NCBI GenBank assembly: GCA_014281115.1
Contig: JACONQ010000026.1
Span: 1-64,000 of the forward strand
Origin: Laburnicola sp. R22_1
Taxonomy: Eukaryota > Ascomycota > Dothideomycetes > Pleosporales > Didymosphaeriaceae
Length of the DNA stretch: 64,000 bases
Direction of reading: 5' to 3'
In this document: positions 55,233-64,000 of the stretch, one piece after another
Layout: the number at the start of each line of letters is the position of its first letter
How positions within the stretch are numbered: position 1 is the first letter of the stretch
Translations under genes and position numbers: made by a program
The notes under the pieces: generated by a model
The model's input: only the letters and a program-made list of their open reading frames with translations
The model's database searches: none
Told to the model about the DNA's origin: nothing

Positions 55233-57365
55233 ATGTTATTATCATCTTTATTATTTATTCCCATAATTGGTGTACTTGCAATATTAGTTAATAAAGATAA
55301 TGGAGTTTCGTTAACGAATATAAAATTAATAGCTTTAACTACCTCTATACTTAATTTATTAATATCTTTAATAATTTTCATATTATTTGACTTTAGTACA
55401 AATCAATTTCAATTTGTACAAGAATACCATGAAATAAGTTATTTTGATTTTTATTTAGGTGTAGATGGTTTATCCATCTATTTTGTATTACTAACTACAA
55501 TAATAATTCCTATATCTTTATTATCTAATTGAACATCGATTTCAAAAGATGTAGAATCATATGTAATAATAATATTATTATTAGAAACTTTATTATTAGC
55601 GGTTTTTTTGGTATTAGACATATTGCTTTTCTACATATTCTTTGAAAGTATATTACCACCTTTATTCATTTTAATAGGTATATTTGGATCAGATAATAGA
55701 GTAAAAGCGAGTTTTTATTTATTTTTATATACATTGTTAGGTTCTCTATTTTTATTGTTATCTATACTGGCTATGTCATCTATTATGAGTACTACAGATT
55801 TTGATACCCTTTTCAAAGGAAATTTCATCTATTTAACACAACTTTTTTTATTTTATGGGATATTTATAGCTTTTGCTGTAAAAACCCCTACAATCTTTTT
55901 AAACACTTGACTTTTAAAAGCTCATGTTGAATCACCTTTAGGGGGAAGTATAATTTTAGCTGCTATTGTTCTTAAATTAAGTCTATATGGTATATTAAGA
56001 TTAATCTTACCTGTATTACCTAAGGCTTATATGGAATATACCTATATAATTTATTTAATAGGTGTTATTACCATAGTATATGCTAGTCTTAGTACTTTAA
56101 GAACAATAGATGTTAAAGAACTGATAGCTTATAGCTCAGTTTCTCATGCAGCAGTTTATCTTTTAGGTGTATTCAGTAACAGTGTACAGGGAATTGAAGG
56201 AGGGATTAATTTAGGATTAGCACATGGACTTGTTTCACCTGGTCTATTTATTAGTGCAGGTGGTATATTATATGATAGATCACATACTAGATTAATAGCT
56301 TTCTATAGAGGAATGGCTCAAATTATGCCATTATTTGCCATATTCTTCTTCATATTATGTCTTGCAAACTGTGGTGCTCCGCTATCTTTAAATTTCATAG
56401 GAGAATTTTTATCCCTATATGGGGTGTTTGAAAGATCATCCTTGTTTGGTGTATTTGCTAGTTCTTCTATAGTATTTTCTGCAGCATATACTATATATAT
56501 GTACCAGAAAATATCATTTGGAGGATCATATTCAAGGATGTTTACAATTAATATACCAGACTTAAATAAAAGAGAATTTATAGTATTATTAACTTTAGTA
56601 GTACCTACAGTTCTTTTTGGTGTATATCCTGCACCTATATTGGATGGTATACATTACTCCGTTAGTACATTAATTTATTGTTTTGATAATACTCTTTATA
56701 AGGATGTTTTATCTGTTGCTACACTTGTACCTTTATATATGTCTAATAAGAATGATCATGATACTGGTAATTTCAAGTATAGTATGTTATATCTACCCAG
56801 TATTCCCAAAACTAATCAATTAAATGGTATTTACCTAAGATCTGGATTTAGTTTCAATATATTTAAAATTTCAAGGTCGTATTTTTTTAATCAAATCATC
56901 AATCTTATTTCTAAAAGTATGGTTAGTGTATTAAGCAAAAAAATTCTACATATGTGGAGTAGATATCCTTTAATTTTTTACTATGTAAATAAACTACATC
57001 ATAAGTTTGAAAAGTTTACTTATATATTTACAAATTTAGTTTATTATGTCTTTGTATATTGAAACAAATATCATGCGTTTAGTTTTAATATTCTTTTATA
57101 TTTATATACTGAATATACTAAAATAATTGCAGGTTATTTAGAGACTAGACATTTTAACTTCTTTATTTTCTTAGGTTTCTTGTTGAATAACGAAGATTAT
57201 TTTTACTGATTTTTTACAATGCTTATAGTGAAATTTTCAAAGGATTGTATAATAAGCAGTAAAGTTTTATTTAACCACCCTTTGCTACAATATATAGTAC
57301 TTTCCTTTCTTACTGCTTTTTACCTTCTATCTTTATATAGTTGTATAGACATTATGGAGGGTTAG
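55233..57365 (+). CDS. nad4: NADH dehydrogenase subunit 4 with C-terminal extension
   Basis: Complex I proton-pump subunit, intronless. Conserved: FYLGVDGLSIYFVLLTTIII, WLLKAHVESPLGGSIILAAI, LKLSLYGILRLILPVLPKAY, SSVSHAAVYLLGVFSNSVQG, NFIGEFLSLYGVF. The usual end is near PAPILDGIHYSVSTLIYCF (~56690). The frame continues ~220 residues (LYMSNKNDHDTGNFKYSMLY, then aromatic hydrophobic segments such as IVLSFLTAFYLLSLYS) to TAG 57363. ATG 55233 gives MLLSSLLFIPIIGVLAILVN. The extension appears to continue in another frame from ~57341. Confidence 0.95.
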
Positions 57366-58173
57366 TAATACCTTTAGTTAATAAGGTTTTTAGTATTATA
57401 AAAATAATTAAGACTATTATACTAAGAATGGAGGGGGTTTCTGGCGAAAGTAGCACCAACAATGCAAATTCTGCGCCAAATTCTACCCCAAATCCTAATA
57501 ATGGTCCAAATCCTAATAGTGGTCCAGATCCTACATCTAACAGTGATATTAAACCTAGTAGTAAGAAGAAAAAAAAAGTTCCAGGCAAGAATTTAAGGAA
57601 AAACATAATCTTGATGAAGAACAATCGCGTGATTTTGATTTGGGTATGGAAATGGCTAGAGTAAGTAAGGCATGTGATACATTAAATAAATTGGGGGGTG
57701 ACCACTCTAAAAATAAAAAAGAGTTTGTATATTACACTGAGTTTATGAAAAAGTATCAGAAGTGGTTACCTACAGAAAGTAAAGCCCAATTAAAGGCTAA
57801 TGAGGAGTCTTTCAAAAAAAGAGGGCTAATACAATCTTCCGGTTATGATTCTGCAGCTAATGTGAGAGCATATTGATCATACGTTCAGGTTGATTCTAGA
57901 GAGATATATAAGCAATTTACTAAAACCTTTGAAATTTTTGAAAAAAAGGCTAAAAAAATTAAAAATGATAGCTTAGGTGGTGTTGATAGCGATCTAAGTC
58001 TAAAGTTTAAACAAGAATTTAATGAGTTAAAGACTATATATGCAGAGAACCATAAGGCTAAAGACAGCTTTATTAAAGACCAGATTAAAAAAGCAGATAA
58101 ATTGGACGATATGCTAAAAAAAAAACGTATACCTATTACAGAATTGTTTGATAAAAATGTTCTTATAAAATAA
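57341..58173 (+). CDS. nad4 extension, disordered and coiled-coil part (two frames)
   Basis: Frame one: GLVIPLVNKVFSIIKIIKTI (membrane-like), EGVSGESSTNNANSAPNSTP, then the NPNNGPNPNSGP repeat also found after rps3, then a Lys run. At A9 57569-57577 the next frame becomes sensible: EFKEKHNLDEEQSRDFDLG, MEMARVSKACDTLNKLGGDH and a long Lys-rich helical region (EIYKQFTKTFEIFEKKAKKI...KADKLDDMLKKKRIPITELF) to TAA 58171. About 275 residues if joined. Unknown function. Confidence 0.5.
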
Positions 58174-58439
58174 CTATCTTTAGTTATTAATTATAGTTGT
58201 ATTATCAGTACCTTTAGTTAAATTACTTTCTCTATTACAAGAACAATAATAAGATAAGATTTGACTTAAGTTTATATTTATTATAAGAACAAAAAATAAA
58301 GTTTTATTTACGATTGTTGTAATTAATAGTTAAACACGCTTTTTATAAAAAAAGTATTAGACTTGAACTTGTTATATTTTTAGAGATGAGATAGAAGTAG
58401 GTTTAAATCTATTTTTAAGGTATGACAAATCGCAGAATA
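58174..58439 (+). other. AT-rich intergenic
   Basis: No gene seen; homopolymer and ATTATTAT-rich sequence before element copy 4. Confidence 0.4.
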
Positions 58440-58518
58440 TAAATTGATATATTACTGGAAAAGTGGGAGAGGATCCTTTTGAAGGTACAACTTTATTAGG
58501 TATTAAAGCCCACTAAAA
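58440..58518 (+). ncRNA. Repeated structured element, copy 4
   Basis: ATTACTGGAAAAGTGGGAGA with GGATCCTTTTGAAGGTACAA and TTAAAGCCCACTAAAA, almost identical to copy 2, including the GTGGG/CCCAC pairing. Lacks the 5' hairpins of copies 1 and 3. Confidence 0.45.
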
Positions 58519-58594
58519 AAAAAGGATGTGCAATATAAGGCTATGCTTATGATAATATAAGATTCCATTCTACCATCCTATATGAATTGAATAA

Positions 58595-58730
58595 TTCTTA
58601 TTAATGGCAGAATAATATTACCTGAATAATAGGTCTAAGTTCAAGTCTTGGATAAGAAAAGAATAGAGACTTTAAGGTGAATTTATCACTATTATTTTTA
58701 TTGTTCGAATTTTATTGTTTCAGTTTATTT
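58595..58730 (+). pseudogene. tRNA-Arg-like copy D plus nad4L 5' fragment
   Basis: TTCTTATTAATGGCAGAATA...AGTTCAAGTCTTGGATAAGA is a tRNA-like relic with a shortened D-arm (58595-58659). GGTGAATTTATCACTATTAT (~58677) resembles the nad4L start. Confidence 0.55.
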
Positions 58731-58890
58731 ATAACCCTTTTTTGTAATTGGGTTTAGGTATAAATGTCTTTAGCTTAATGACTAAGGTATTTGGCTTATA
58801 TATAAATTACGTTTTTTTTGCTTCAGATATTCGTAACCCCATTTCTGAAGTTTAATTTATGAAATTCAAATACGTAATTTTGAAATTCAA

Positions 58891-59136
58891 ATGCATAATC
58901 TTGAAATAAACTCATTTCAAAAGTTGAAGGTGAAACCTTTTACCAACTTAATCGCACTACGCCGCTTGAAACAGATCGAAAGATCTGAACTGTCAAGAGA
59001 TGTGATCTTTCCTGATGAGTCTTTGAAGATGAAACAGTTCATAAATTCCCGGTTTACTTCATCCCTTGAAGGAAGAAAGGATTTCAAAAGTTATTTAATC
59101 AATTGTATTAAAAAAATCCTAAATAACTTTTTTTAA
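58891..59136 (+). CDS. Small unknown ORF with non-mitochondrial-looking composition
   Basis: ATG 58891 to TAA ~59134, 81 aa: KLKVKPFTNLIALRRLKQIE, RSELSRDVIFPDESLKMKQF, then SSLEGRKDFKSYLINCIKKI. Basic and soluble. The stretch 58915-59095 uses GC-ending codons more than its neighbours, like the foreign part of the ORF at 5249. Function and reality uncertain. Confidence 0.35.
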   Translation: MHNLEINSFQKLKVKPFTNLIALRRLKQIERSELSRDVIFPDESLKMKQFINSRFTSSLEGRKDFKSYLINCIKKILNNFF

Positions 59137-59640
59137 TTGCCAATAAATATCTTTTTTCAGGTTAGCAAATTAAATTTTTCTTACTAAAGTATCTTATATT
59201 ATAACGGTAATTTGTTTAAAATAGATAAAGTTAAAATATGTTACATTAAGTTTTTATAATCTATTCTTTATTATAACTAAACAGGTAATTTATATATAAA
59301 TATATAGTAATGTAATATATAGTAGTGTAATGGGCATATTTATAATAGATAGTAACAATATATGAATATAATGTAATGGGTATATATATAAAAACATTGT
59401 AAAGAGTATATATTAATTCATAGTTATGTTATGGGTGTATATATTAATACATAGTAATGTAATTGGTATATTGTATAATAGGTACATTGTATAATAGGTA
59501 CTAACAATATACAAATACATATGAATGTTATGGGGTATTTTTTTTTTTTAAGACTTAGATTTAAATTACAACCATTGTATTTATTTTTAAGTAATATTTT
59601 AAAATAAAAAACATTTATTACAGTATATTATACTCTATAT
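59137..59640 (+). other. AT-rich region with short repeats
   Basis: Repeated TATATTAATACATAGTAATG-type words and TAATGGGTATAT motifs between 59290 and 59540; no genes. Probably arrays of the short palindrome seen at 2564. Confidence 0.5.
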
Positions 59641-59711
59641 TTCTTATTAGTTTAATGGTAGAACAAGATACTTCTAATATCTGAATCTAAGTTCGAGTCT
59701 TAGATAAGAAG
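59641..59711 (+). tRNA. trnR(ucu): tRNA-Arg (UCU)
   Basis: Acceptor TTCTTAT/ATAAGAA, anticodon stem AGATA/TATCT with loop CTTCTAA (TCT), T-arm CTAAG-TTCGAGT-CTTAG. All stems pair; this is the likely source of the four relics A-D. Confidence 0.9.
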
Positions 59712-59875
59712 ATGTATTCAAAAAGGCAAATTGTTTACAGATTATTATAACAATTATTACAGAATAATTGGTTAATTTTAGTTTATTAAAAAATAAACTA
59801 AAAGAAAGAGATAATTATCTCTGTCTAGGTTAGAGTCCTAGATAAGAATTACTTAAAAAACCATAAAAAAATTTT

Positions 59876-61612
59876 TTTATTTGAGTTTGATGATGGCTCT
59901 GATTGAACGCTATGCAAATGCTTGACACATGCTAATCGAACGTCAATCTTTAATTTGTTAAAATTATGAAGATTGAAGTGGTGTACAGGTGAGTAAGTGG
60001 TGTTATGGCTACCTAAGAGTAAGGCAAAATAAATCCCTTATACTAACAGTTTATTATTATAGATTAATACTAATCCTAAACTCCCCATGCGCGGCTAAAG
60101 TGAAGGTTAGGTTAATAGGTTAATTATTAATGATAAAAGATGTTTATGAAAGAAAAAGTATTTCGCTCTTAGTTGATTATTAATAACCATCGGATAAGTA
60201 GTAAGTATGGTAATGGCATATTTAGCTTATGTCCGTAGTCAGGACTGAGAGGTCTATTGACCACACTGGGTCTGAAAAAACCCCAGTGCGTATAGTACAG
60301 CAGTGAGGAATTTTGGTCAATGGCCTAACGGCTGAACCAGCAACTTGCAGGAATGAGAGTTAATATAAATGGTTTATTAACTTGCTTGACTAGGTCTTAT
60401 AAAATTCTGGATAAAGCTTATAATGAAAACTTTATATCTATAGGTCTCGGCCAAATCTTGTGCCAGCAGCCGCGGTAAGACAAGGGAGACGAGTGTTAGT
60501 CATCTTTAACAGGTATATAGGGTACCTAGACGGTGTACAAAGGCTTATAAAAGTACCTGTTACACTAGAGTTTGATATGGGAGAGGAAAATGTCAGAATT
60601 ATTGGAGTACAGATGAAATGGGCTAATACTAATAAGACTGATAACGGCGAAGGCAAACCTCTATGTACAAGTACTGCCATCTAATTATAACTGCCATCTA
60701 ATTATAACTAGCAATATTTGACAAAGATTTTAAGGCTTTTTAAGTTAGTGCTGAGTTTTTTAAGTATTTGTTTAATAAAGGGTTAGGCACCCTTAGTTAA
60801 CAAGTAGGCAGTACTATAACTGACGTTGAGGGACGAAGGCTCAGAGAGTGAAGAGGATTAGATACCCCCGTAGCCTGGGCAGACAATGATGAGTGCCATA
60901 GGTTAGCTTTAGGCTGAACTATAAATGAAAGTGGAAGCACTCCACCTCAAGAGTAATGTGGCAACGCAGGAACTGAAATCATTAGACCGTTTCTGAAACC
61001 AGTAGTGAAGTATGTTATTTAATTCGATGATCCGCGAATAACCTTACCACAATTTGAATGATCTAAAAAAAAGAGGTTTACATTTGTAAATCTAAGGTTT
61101 AGACCACATGCGTTGCATGGCTGTCTTCAGTTAATGTCGTGAGATTTGGTTAGGTCCATTAAATTAACGTAAACCCTTGTTTTATTTAATACAATAAGGC
61201 AGCTCTCCGCTTACAATTGGATGTGATAATAGGGACTAAGACAAGTCATCATGGCCTTAATATTGTGGGCTATAGACGTGCCACATGTACCTTTACAAAG
61301 GGATGCAATAATGCGAATTGGAGCTAATCCCTAAAATAGGATATAGTATGGATTGTAGTCTGAAATTCGACTGCATGAAAAAGGAATTACTAGTAATCGT
61401 GAGTAATCACATCACGGTGAATCTTATCTCAGATAGGTACTAACCACTCGTCAGGCGCTGAAAGGAGTATGTGCAATAAGTTTGGTGGCTGTTGTTTGGT
61501 ATTCTAAATTTATAGGTTTAGATCTTTTGACAGAAGAATCTTCGTATGCGTGACTCTAATTGGTGTTAAGTCGAAATACGGTTCGGGTTGGGGAACTAGC
61601 CCGGGATTAATT
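59876..61612 (+). rRNA. rns: Small subunit ribosomal RNA
   Basis: Bacterial-type 16S landmarks in order: GAGTTTGATGATGGCTCTGA (59883), GTGCCAGCAGCCGCGGTAA (60460), GGATTAGATACCCCCGTAG (~60856), AATTCGATGATCCGCGAATA (~61021), ATGCGTTGCATGGCTGTC (~61108), and near the 3' end GGTACTAACCACTCGTCAGG (~61435) in place of the usual ACACACCGCCCGTC context. No intron seen. The 5' end is set a few bases before the first landmark; the 3' end after GGAACTAGCCCGGG is approximate. Confidence 0.93.
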
Positions 61613-61627
61613 AATATTAACGATACA

Positions 61628-61700
61628 CAAAAAAAAAGCCTGTGCAGAGAGCATAAATACTGTTTTTTTATTTATATGGTTCAAATCCATAGGCAGGCTC
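61628..61700 (+). tRNA. tRNA-like fold, identity uncertain
   Basis: T-arm TATGG-TTCAAAT-CCATA and an acceptor GCCTGT/GCAGGC-like pairing exist, but no normal D-arm, and the central hairpin (ATAAATA/TATTTAT) has a 9-base T-rich loop. It could be a degenerate or armless tRNA. Confidence 0.3.
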
Positions 61701-61917
61701 ACATATTATTTATCTTCTTATTTTTATACACTTTTTAGATTTTAAGATGCTTTCTTAATTTAACCCTTATTTTTAAGGATTTTTATATTGTGTTATTCAT
61801 TTAAAACTAAAAAAAAGAGTTTGAGCTAGATCAAGAGTAGTTAGGGTTGGCTAACTATTAAAGGTGTAACTCCCTTGATTCTAAACAATTAAAAAGTATT
61901 TGCATTATAAATATTAA

Positions 61918-62002
61918 AGGAGAGTTCCTTTATTGGTAAGAAGGGTTGAGCTGTAAACTCAATAGTTATGCGCTTTTAAGAGTTCGAATCTCTTGTCTCC
62001 TA
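61918..62002 (+). tRNA. trnY(gua): tRNA-Tyr (GUA)
   Basis: Anticodon stem TTGAG/CTCAA with loop CTGTAAA (GTA), a long variable arm (TAGTTATGCGCTTTT) as in fungal class II tRNA-Tyr, T-arm AAGAG-TTCGAAT-CTCTT, acceptor AGGAGA/TCTCCT. Confidence 0.9.
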
Positions 62003-62102
62003 GAATTTTTTATCCTTAAATAGTTTATTACAGAGAATTTTTTGAGAATATTTCATTAAAAATTATTTATTTAGCTTACTAGAGATAATATTTTTTTTTA
62101 TA

Positions 62103-62173
62103 GCCTTTATAGCTCAATGGTAGAGCGGAATACTGTTAATATTCTGATAAATGTTCGATTCATTTTAAGGGCT
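62103..62173 (+). tRNA. trnN(guu): tRNA-Asn (GUU)
   Basis: Acceptor GCCTTTA/TAAGGGC with one G-T pair, D-arm AGCTCAATGGTAGAGC, anticodon stem GAATA/TATTC with loop CTGTTAA (GTT). Confidence 0.88.
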
Positions 62174-62244
62174 TGGTATACAATAATTTTTTTATATAAA
62201 CCTATAAGCCCTTTTCAAACATTTATTACGAGAATTTTTTTATA

Positions 62245-62315
62245 GCATTTATAGATAAATGCTAGATCGGAATACTGTAAATATTCTGATAAATATTCGA
62301 TTCATTTTGAGGGCT
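62245..62315 (+). tRNA. tRNA-Asn copy with a GUA anticodon (probable pseudogene)
   Basis: A tandem duplicate of tRNA-Asn and its flank (AAACCTATAAGCCCTTTTCA follows both). The anticodon loop is CTGTAAA (GTA, Tyr) instead of CTGTTAA, and the D-arm and acceptor have lost pairs (ATAGATAAATGCTAGATC). Probably non-functional. Confidence 0.6.
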
Positions 62316-62561
62316 TGGCATACAATAATTTTTTTATATAAACCTATAAGCCCTTTTCAAACATTTCTTACAATAAAAAAAAATTTTTTTTACCTATAAG
62401 CTCTTTTCAAACATTTCTTACAATAATTTTTTTATAGATTTTGTTAACTATAATTACTATTATAAAAGACATGTATTACTTTTTAATCATAACTATTCTT
62501 ATTATTTTCAATTATAACTTTTAATTATTATTTTTAATCATAATTTTTAATTAAAATCATT
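62316..62561 (+). other. Repeat-rich nad6 leader
   Basis: Further partial copies of the CCTATAAGC(C/T)CTTTTCAAAC unit and poly-T/A runs; no gene. The tandem unit is ~140 bp at first, then shorter. Confidence 0.5.
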
Positions 62562-63212
62562 ATGATAGTTATATTATATATGTCTAATAAGAATGGTTAT
62601 GATACTGGTAACTCACAATTTTATATGTTGTATATTATTAATGAAATGACATTTAATGGTTATAGTATTTATAATTTAGATTTGTTGTACATAATTGCCA
62701 TATTATTAGGTATATTAGTTATTATAAGTAAAAACCCCATTGTATCTGTATTGTTTTTAATAGGTTTATTTTTATCTATCTCTGTTTATTTAATTTTTAC
62801 AGGATTAAATTTTATAGGACTAGCTTACTTATTAGTATATATAGGGGCTGTATCTATATTATTTTTATTTATATTGATGTTAATAAATGTAAGAATATCT
62901 GAATTATTAATAGACAGTATTAATAGTATCCCCTTAGCTATATTATTGGGTAGTTTTTTTAATAATTTTGTTAATAATGTTTTACCTTACATGGTTATAA
63001 CTAATAGTGTATTATATAATTTTAGTATTAAAAAAAAATTAACCAATGTAACATCTGTGTCATGAGATGGAAATTTAGCAGAAAATTCTAATATCACAAG
63101 TATAGGAAATTTATTATATGGTCATTATTCTATATGGCTAATAATTACTTCTATTATATTATTATTAGCTATGGTAGGTTGTATAGTTATAACATTAAAA
63201 GAAAAAAAGTAA
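62562..63212 (+). CDS. nad6: NADH dehydrogenase subunit 6
   Basis: Complex I subunit. LLYIIAILLGILVIISKNPI and GLAYLLVYIGAVSILFLFIL are typical; TGA 63063 is Trp; ends IVITLKEKK at TAA 63210. The first ~20 codons (LYMSNKNGYDTGNSQFYMLY) match not Nad6 but the start of the nad4 extension (LYMSNKNDHDTGNFKYSMLY). The native start is likely ATG 62646 (MTFNGYSIYNLDLLYI), giving ~188 aa; from ATG 62562 it is 216 aa. Confidence 0.93.
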
Positions 63213-63397
63213 TGTTAGAAAACCAGGACGGATCAGCCAAACCTCACTTATTTTAGACTTTACAATTACAAAGTAAAATAGGGTTATTCACTTATACAAG
63301 GTATTTTTTACGTAAGTTAAAAATCATAGGTGATATATTATTCTCTAAAGCTTATTCAACTTTTATATGAACATTTTTTACTTAGTTACACAGAAAT

Positions 63398-63470
63398 AAG
63401 AAATTAGCTCAATTGGTAGAGCATCCGTTTTACACGCGGCAGGTTAAGTGTTCGAATCACTTATTTCTTA
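63398..63470 (+). tRNA. trnV(uac): tRNA-Val (UAC)
   Basis: Acceptor AAGAAAT/ATTTCTT, D-arm AGCTCAATTGGTAGAGC, anticodon loop TTTACAC (TAC), T-arm AAGTG-TTCGAAT-CACTT. Confidence 0.9.
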
Positions 63471-63527
63471 CTACTTATGATCATAAGTATGCAAATGTCT
63501 TTTTGGTTATTATCATAAGTATATAAA

Positions 63528-63599
63528 GAGATCTTAGCTTAATGGTAAAGCGTATGACTTTTAATCATTATCATAAGGGTTCAAGTCCCTTAGATCTTA
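63528..63599 (+). tRNA. trnK(uuu): tRNA-Lys (UUU)
   Basis: Acceptor GAGATCT/AGATCTT with a terminal G-T pair, D-arm AGCTTAATGGTAAAGC, anticodon loop CTTTTAA (TTT), T-arm AAGGG-TTCAAGT-CCCTT. Confidence 0.9.
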
Positions 63600-63822
63600 A
63601 AAAAGAATTTTTTTTTATATGGGCATAGATTAATTTACCATCACATATAGTTAAGTTAATATATTTAAGCCCAAAAATAAATAGCTAGATGTAGTTTTAA
63701 TATCTGGATGTAGTTTTAATTAAGGATAGGGTGTTAATCCTTAGGGACTATAGGGTGCAAATCCTTAATAGCTAGGTGGTAAAATGGATAAAAATAAATA
63801 TGTTAGAAAGTAAGGTTCCTTA
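63600..63822 (+). other. Intergenic, possible tRNA debris
   Basis: A hairpin TAAGGAT/ATCCTTA and a T-loop-like GGGTGCAAATCC (~63751) occur, but no cloverleaf can be closed. The word ATCTGGATGTAGTTTTAAT is repeated. Confidence 0.35.
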
Positions 63823-64000
63823 ATGACCCCCCCCAAAAAAAAACTATATCGTTGGTATATTATGTTATTATGTATAAATCTATTGCTATATTACTATAGC
63901 TATCCTCTACAACGGGGGATTATACCATACTATCTTTTATGTCTACCTTACCAGTTTCTATTTATAGGGATCCCCTTAAACAAAAAGGAGACATCTTTAT
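63823..64000 (+). CDS. Partial open frame running off the right edge
   Basis: ATG 63823 with TPPKKK from a C8A9 run, then LYRWYIMLLCINLLLYYYSY and IIPYYLLCLPYQFLFIGI, open to the end. Hydrophobic start of a possible membrane protein. Not recognised; it could be another module. Confidence 0.3.
   Translation, partial: MTPPKKKLYRWYIMLLCINLLLYYYSYPLQRGIIPYYLLCLPYQFLFIGIPLNKKETSL

Noticed and set aside
60438..60684. Open frames in both strands
   Set aside because: They lie inside the rns gene around the conserved GTGCCAGCAGCCGCGG region.
61838..61885. tRNA with anticodon in TTAGGGTTGGCTAA
   Set aside because: A good hairpin and ATCAAG/CTTGAT closing pairs exist, but there is no D-arm and the loop does not place a U before a plausible anticodon.

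Overview
This window is most of a fungal mitochondrial genome. It is AT-rich, all recognisable genes lie on the + strand, and TGA must be read as tryptophan (genetic code 4), because TGA falls at conserved Trp positions in cox1, cob, nad1, nad4 and nad5. Fungal hallmarks are the nad2/nad3 abutment, the one-base nad4L/nad5 overlap, a free-standing rps3, many group I introns with LAGLIDADG or GIY-YIG ORFs, and an rRNA with bacterial-type core motifs. I think it is a filamentous Dikarya species but cannot place it further. rnl, atp6, atp8 and atp9 were not seen and presumably lie outside.

Layout: 1-2770 accessory ORFs and fragments; cox3 (2784-5099, 2 introns); a chimeric nad2-start ORF; tRNAs Leu, Gln, His, Met, Cys with HEG debris (6.9-9.0 kb); cox1 (9509-, 8 introns) running without a stop into cox2 (to 22328); rps3; cox3/nad2 duplicated block; nad2-nad3 followed by a long unknown extension (25.4-29.9 kb); repeat block R copy 1; nad4L (1 intron)-nad5 (1 intron); nad1 (2 introns); nad1 fragment cassette; cob (3 introns); repeat block R copy 2; nad4 with extension; tRNA-Arg; rns; tRNAs Tyr, Asn; nad6; tRNAs Val, Lys. 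I count 17 group I introns; their ORFs range from intact to clearly decayed.

The standard genes encode complexes I, III and IV of the inner membrane plus the small ribosomal subunit rRNA and Rps3. What is unusual is layered on them. Many core genes continue past their normal C-terminus, in frame or separated by one stop or homopolymer, into proteins I do not recognise. These share an architecture: a transmembrane segment, then an Asn/Pro/Gly/Ser-rich or charged disordered stretch (often with tandem repeats), then a small soluble region. They follow rps3, nad3, nad4, nad5 and cob, and form the cox1-cox2 linker; look-alikes stand free at 635-1354 and 45115-45655, or are fused to truncated nad2 and cob copies. 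They sit next to partial duplicates of the host genes (cox1 5' end, cox3 3' end, nad1 3' end, nad5 exon 2, nad2, nad3, nad4L, cob). This looks like a family of mobile C-terminal modules that insert into respiratory genes, duplicate host fragments and sometimes fuse neighbours. Their function is unknown.

Caution: many breaks inside these modules fall at homopolymer runs, so some may be sequencing errors. Exon boundaries were set by protein homology and phase only. No alignment or RNA model was run.
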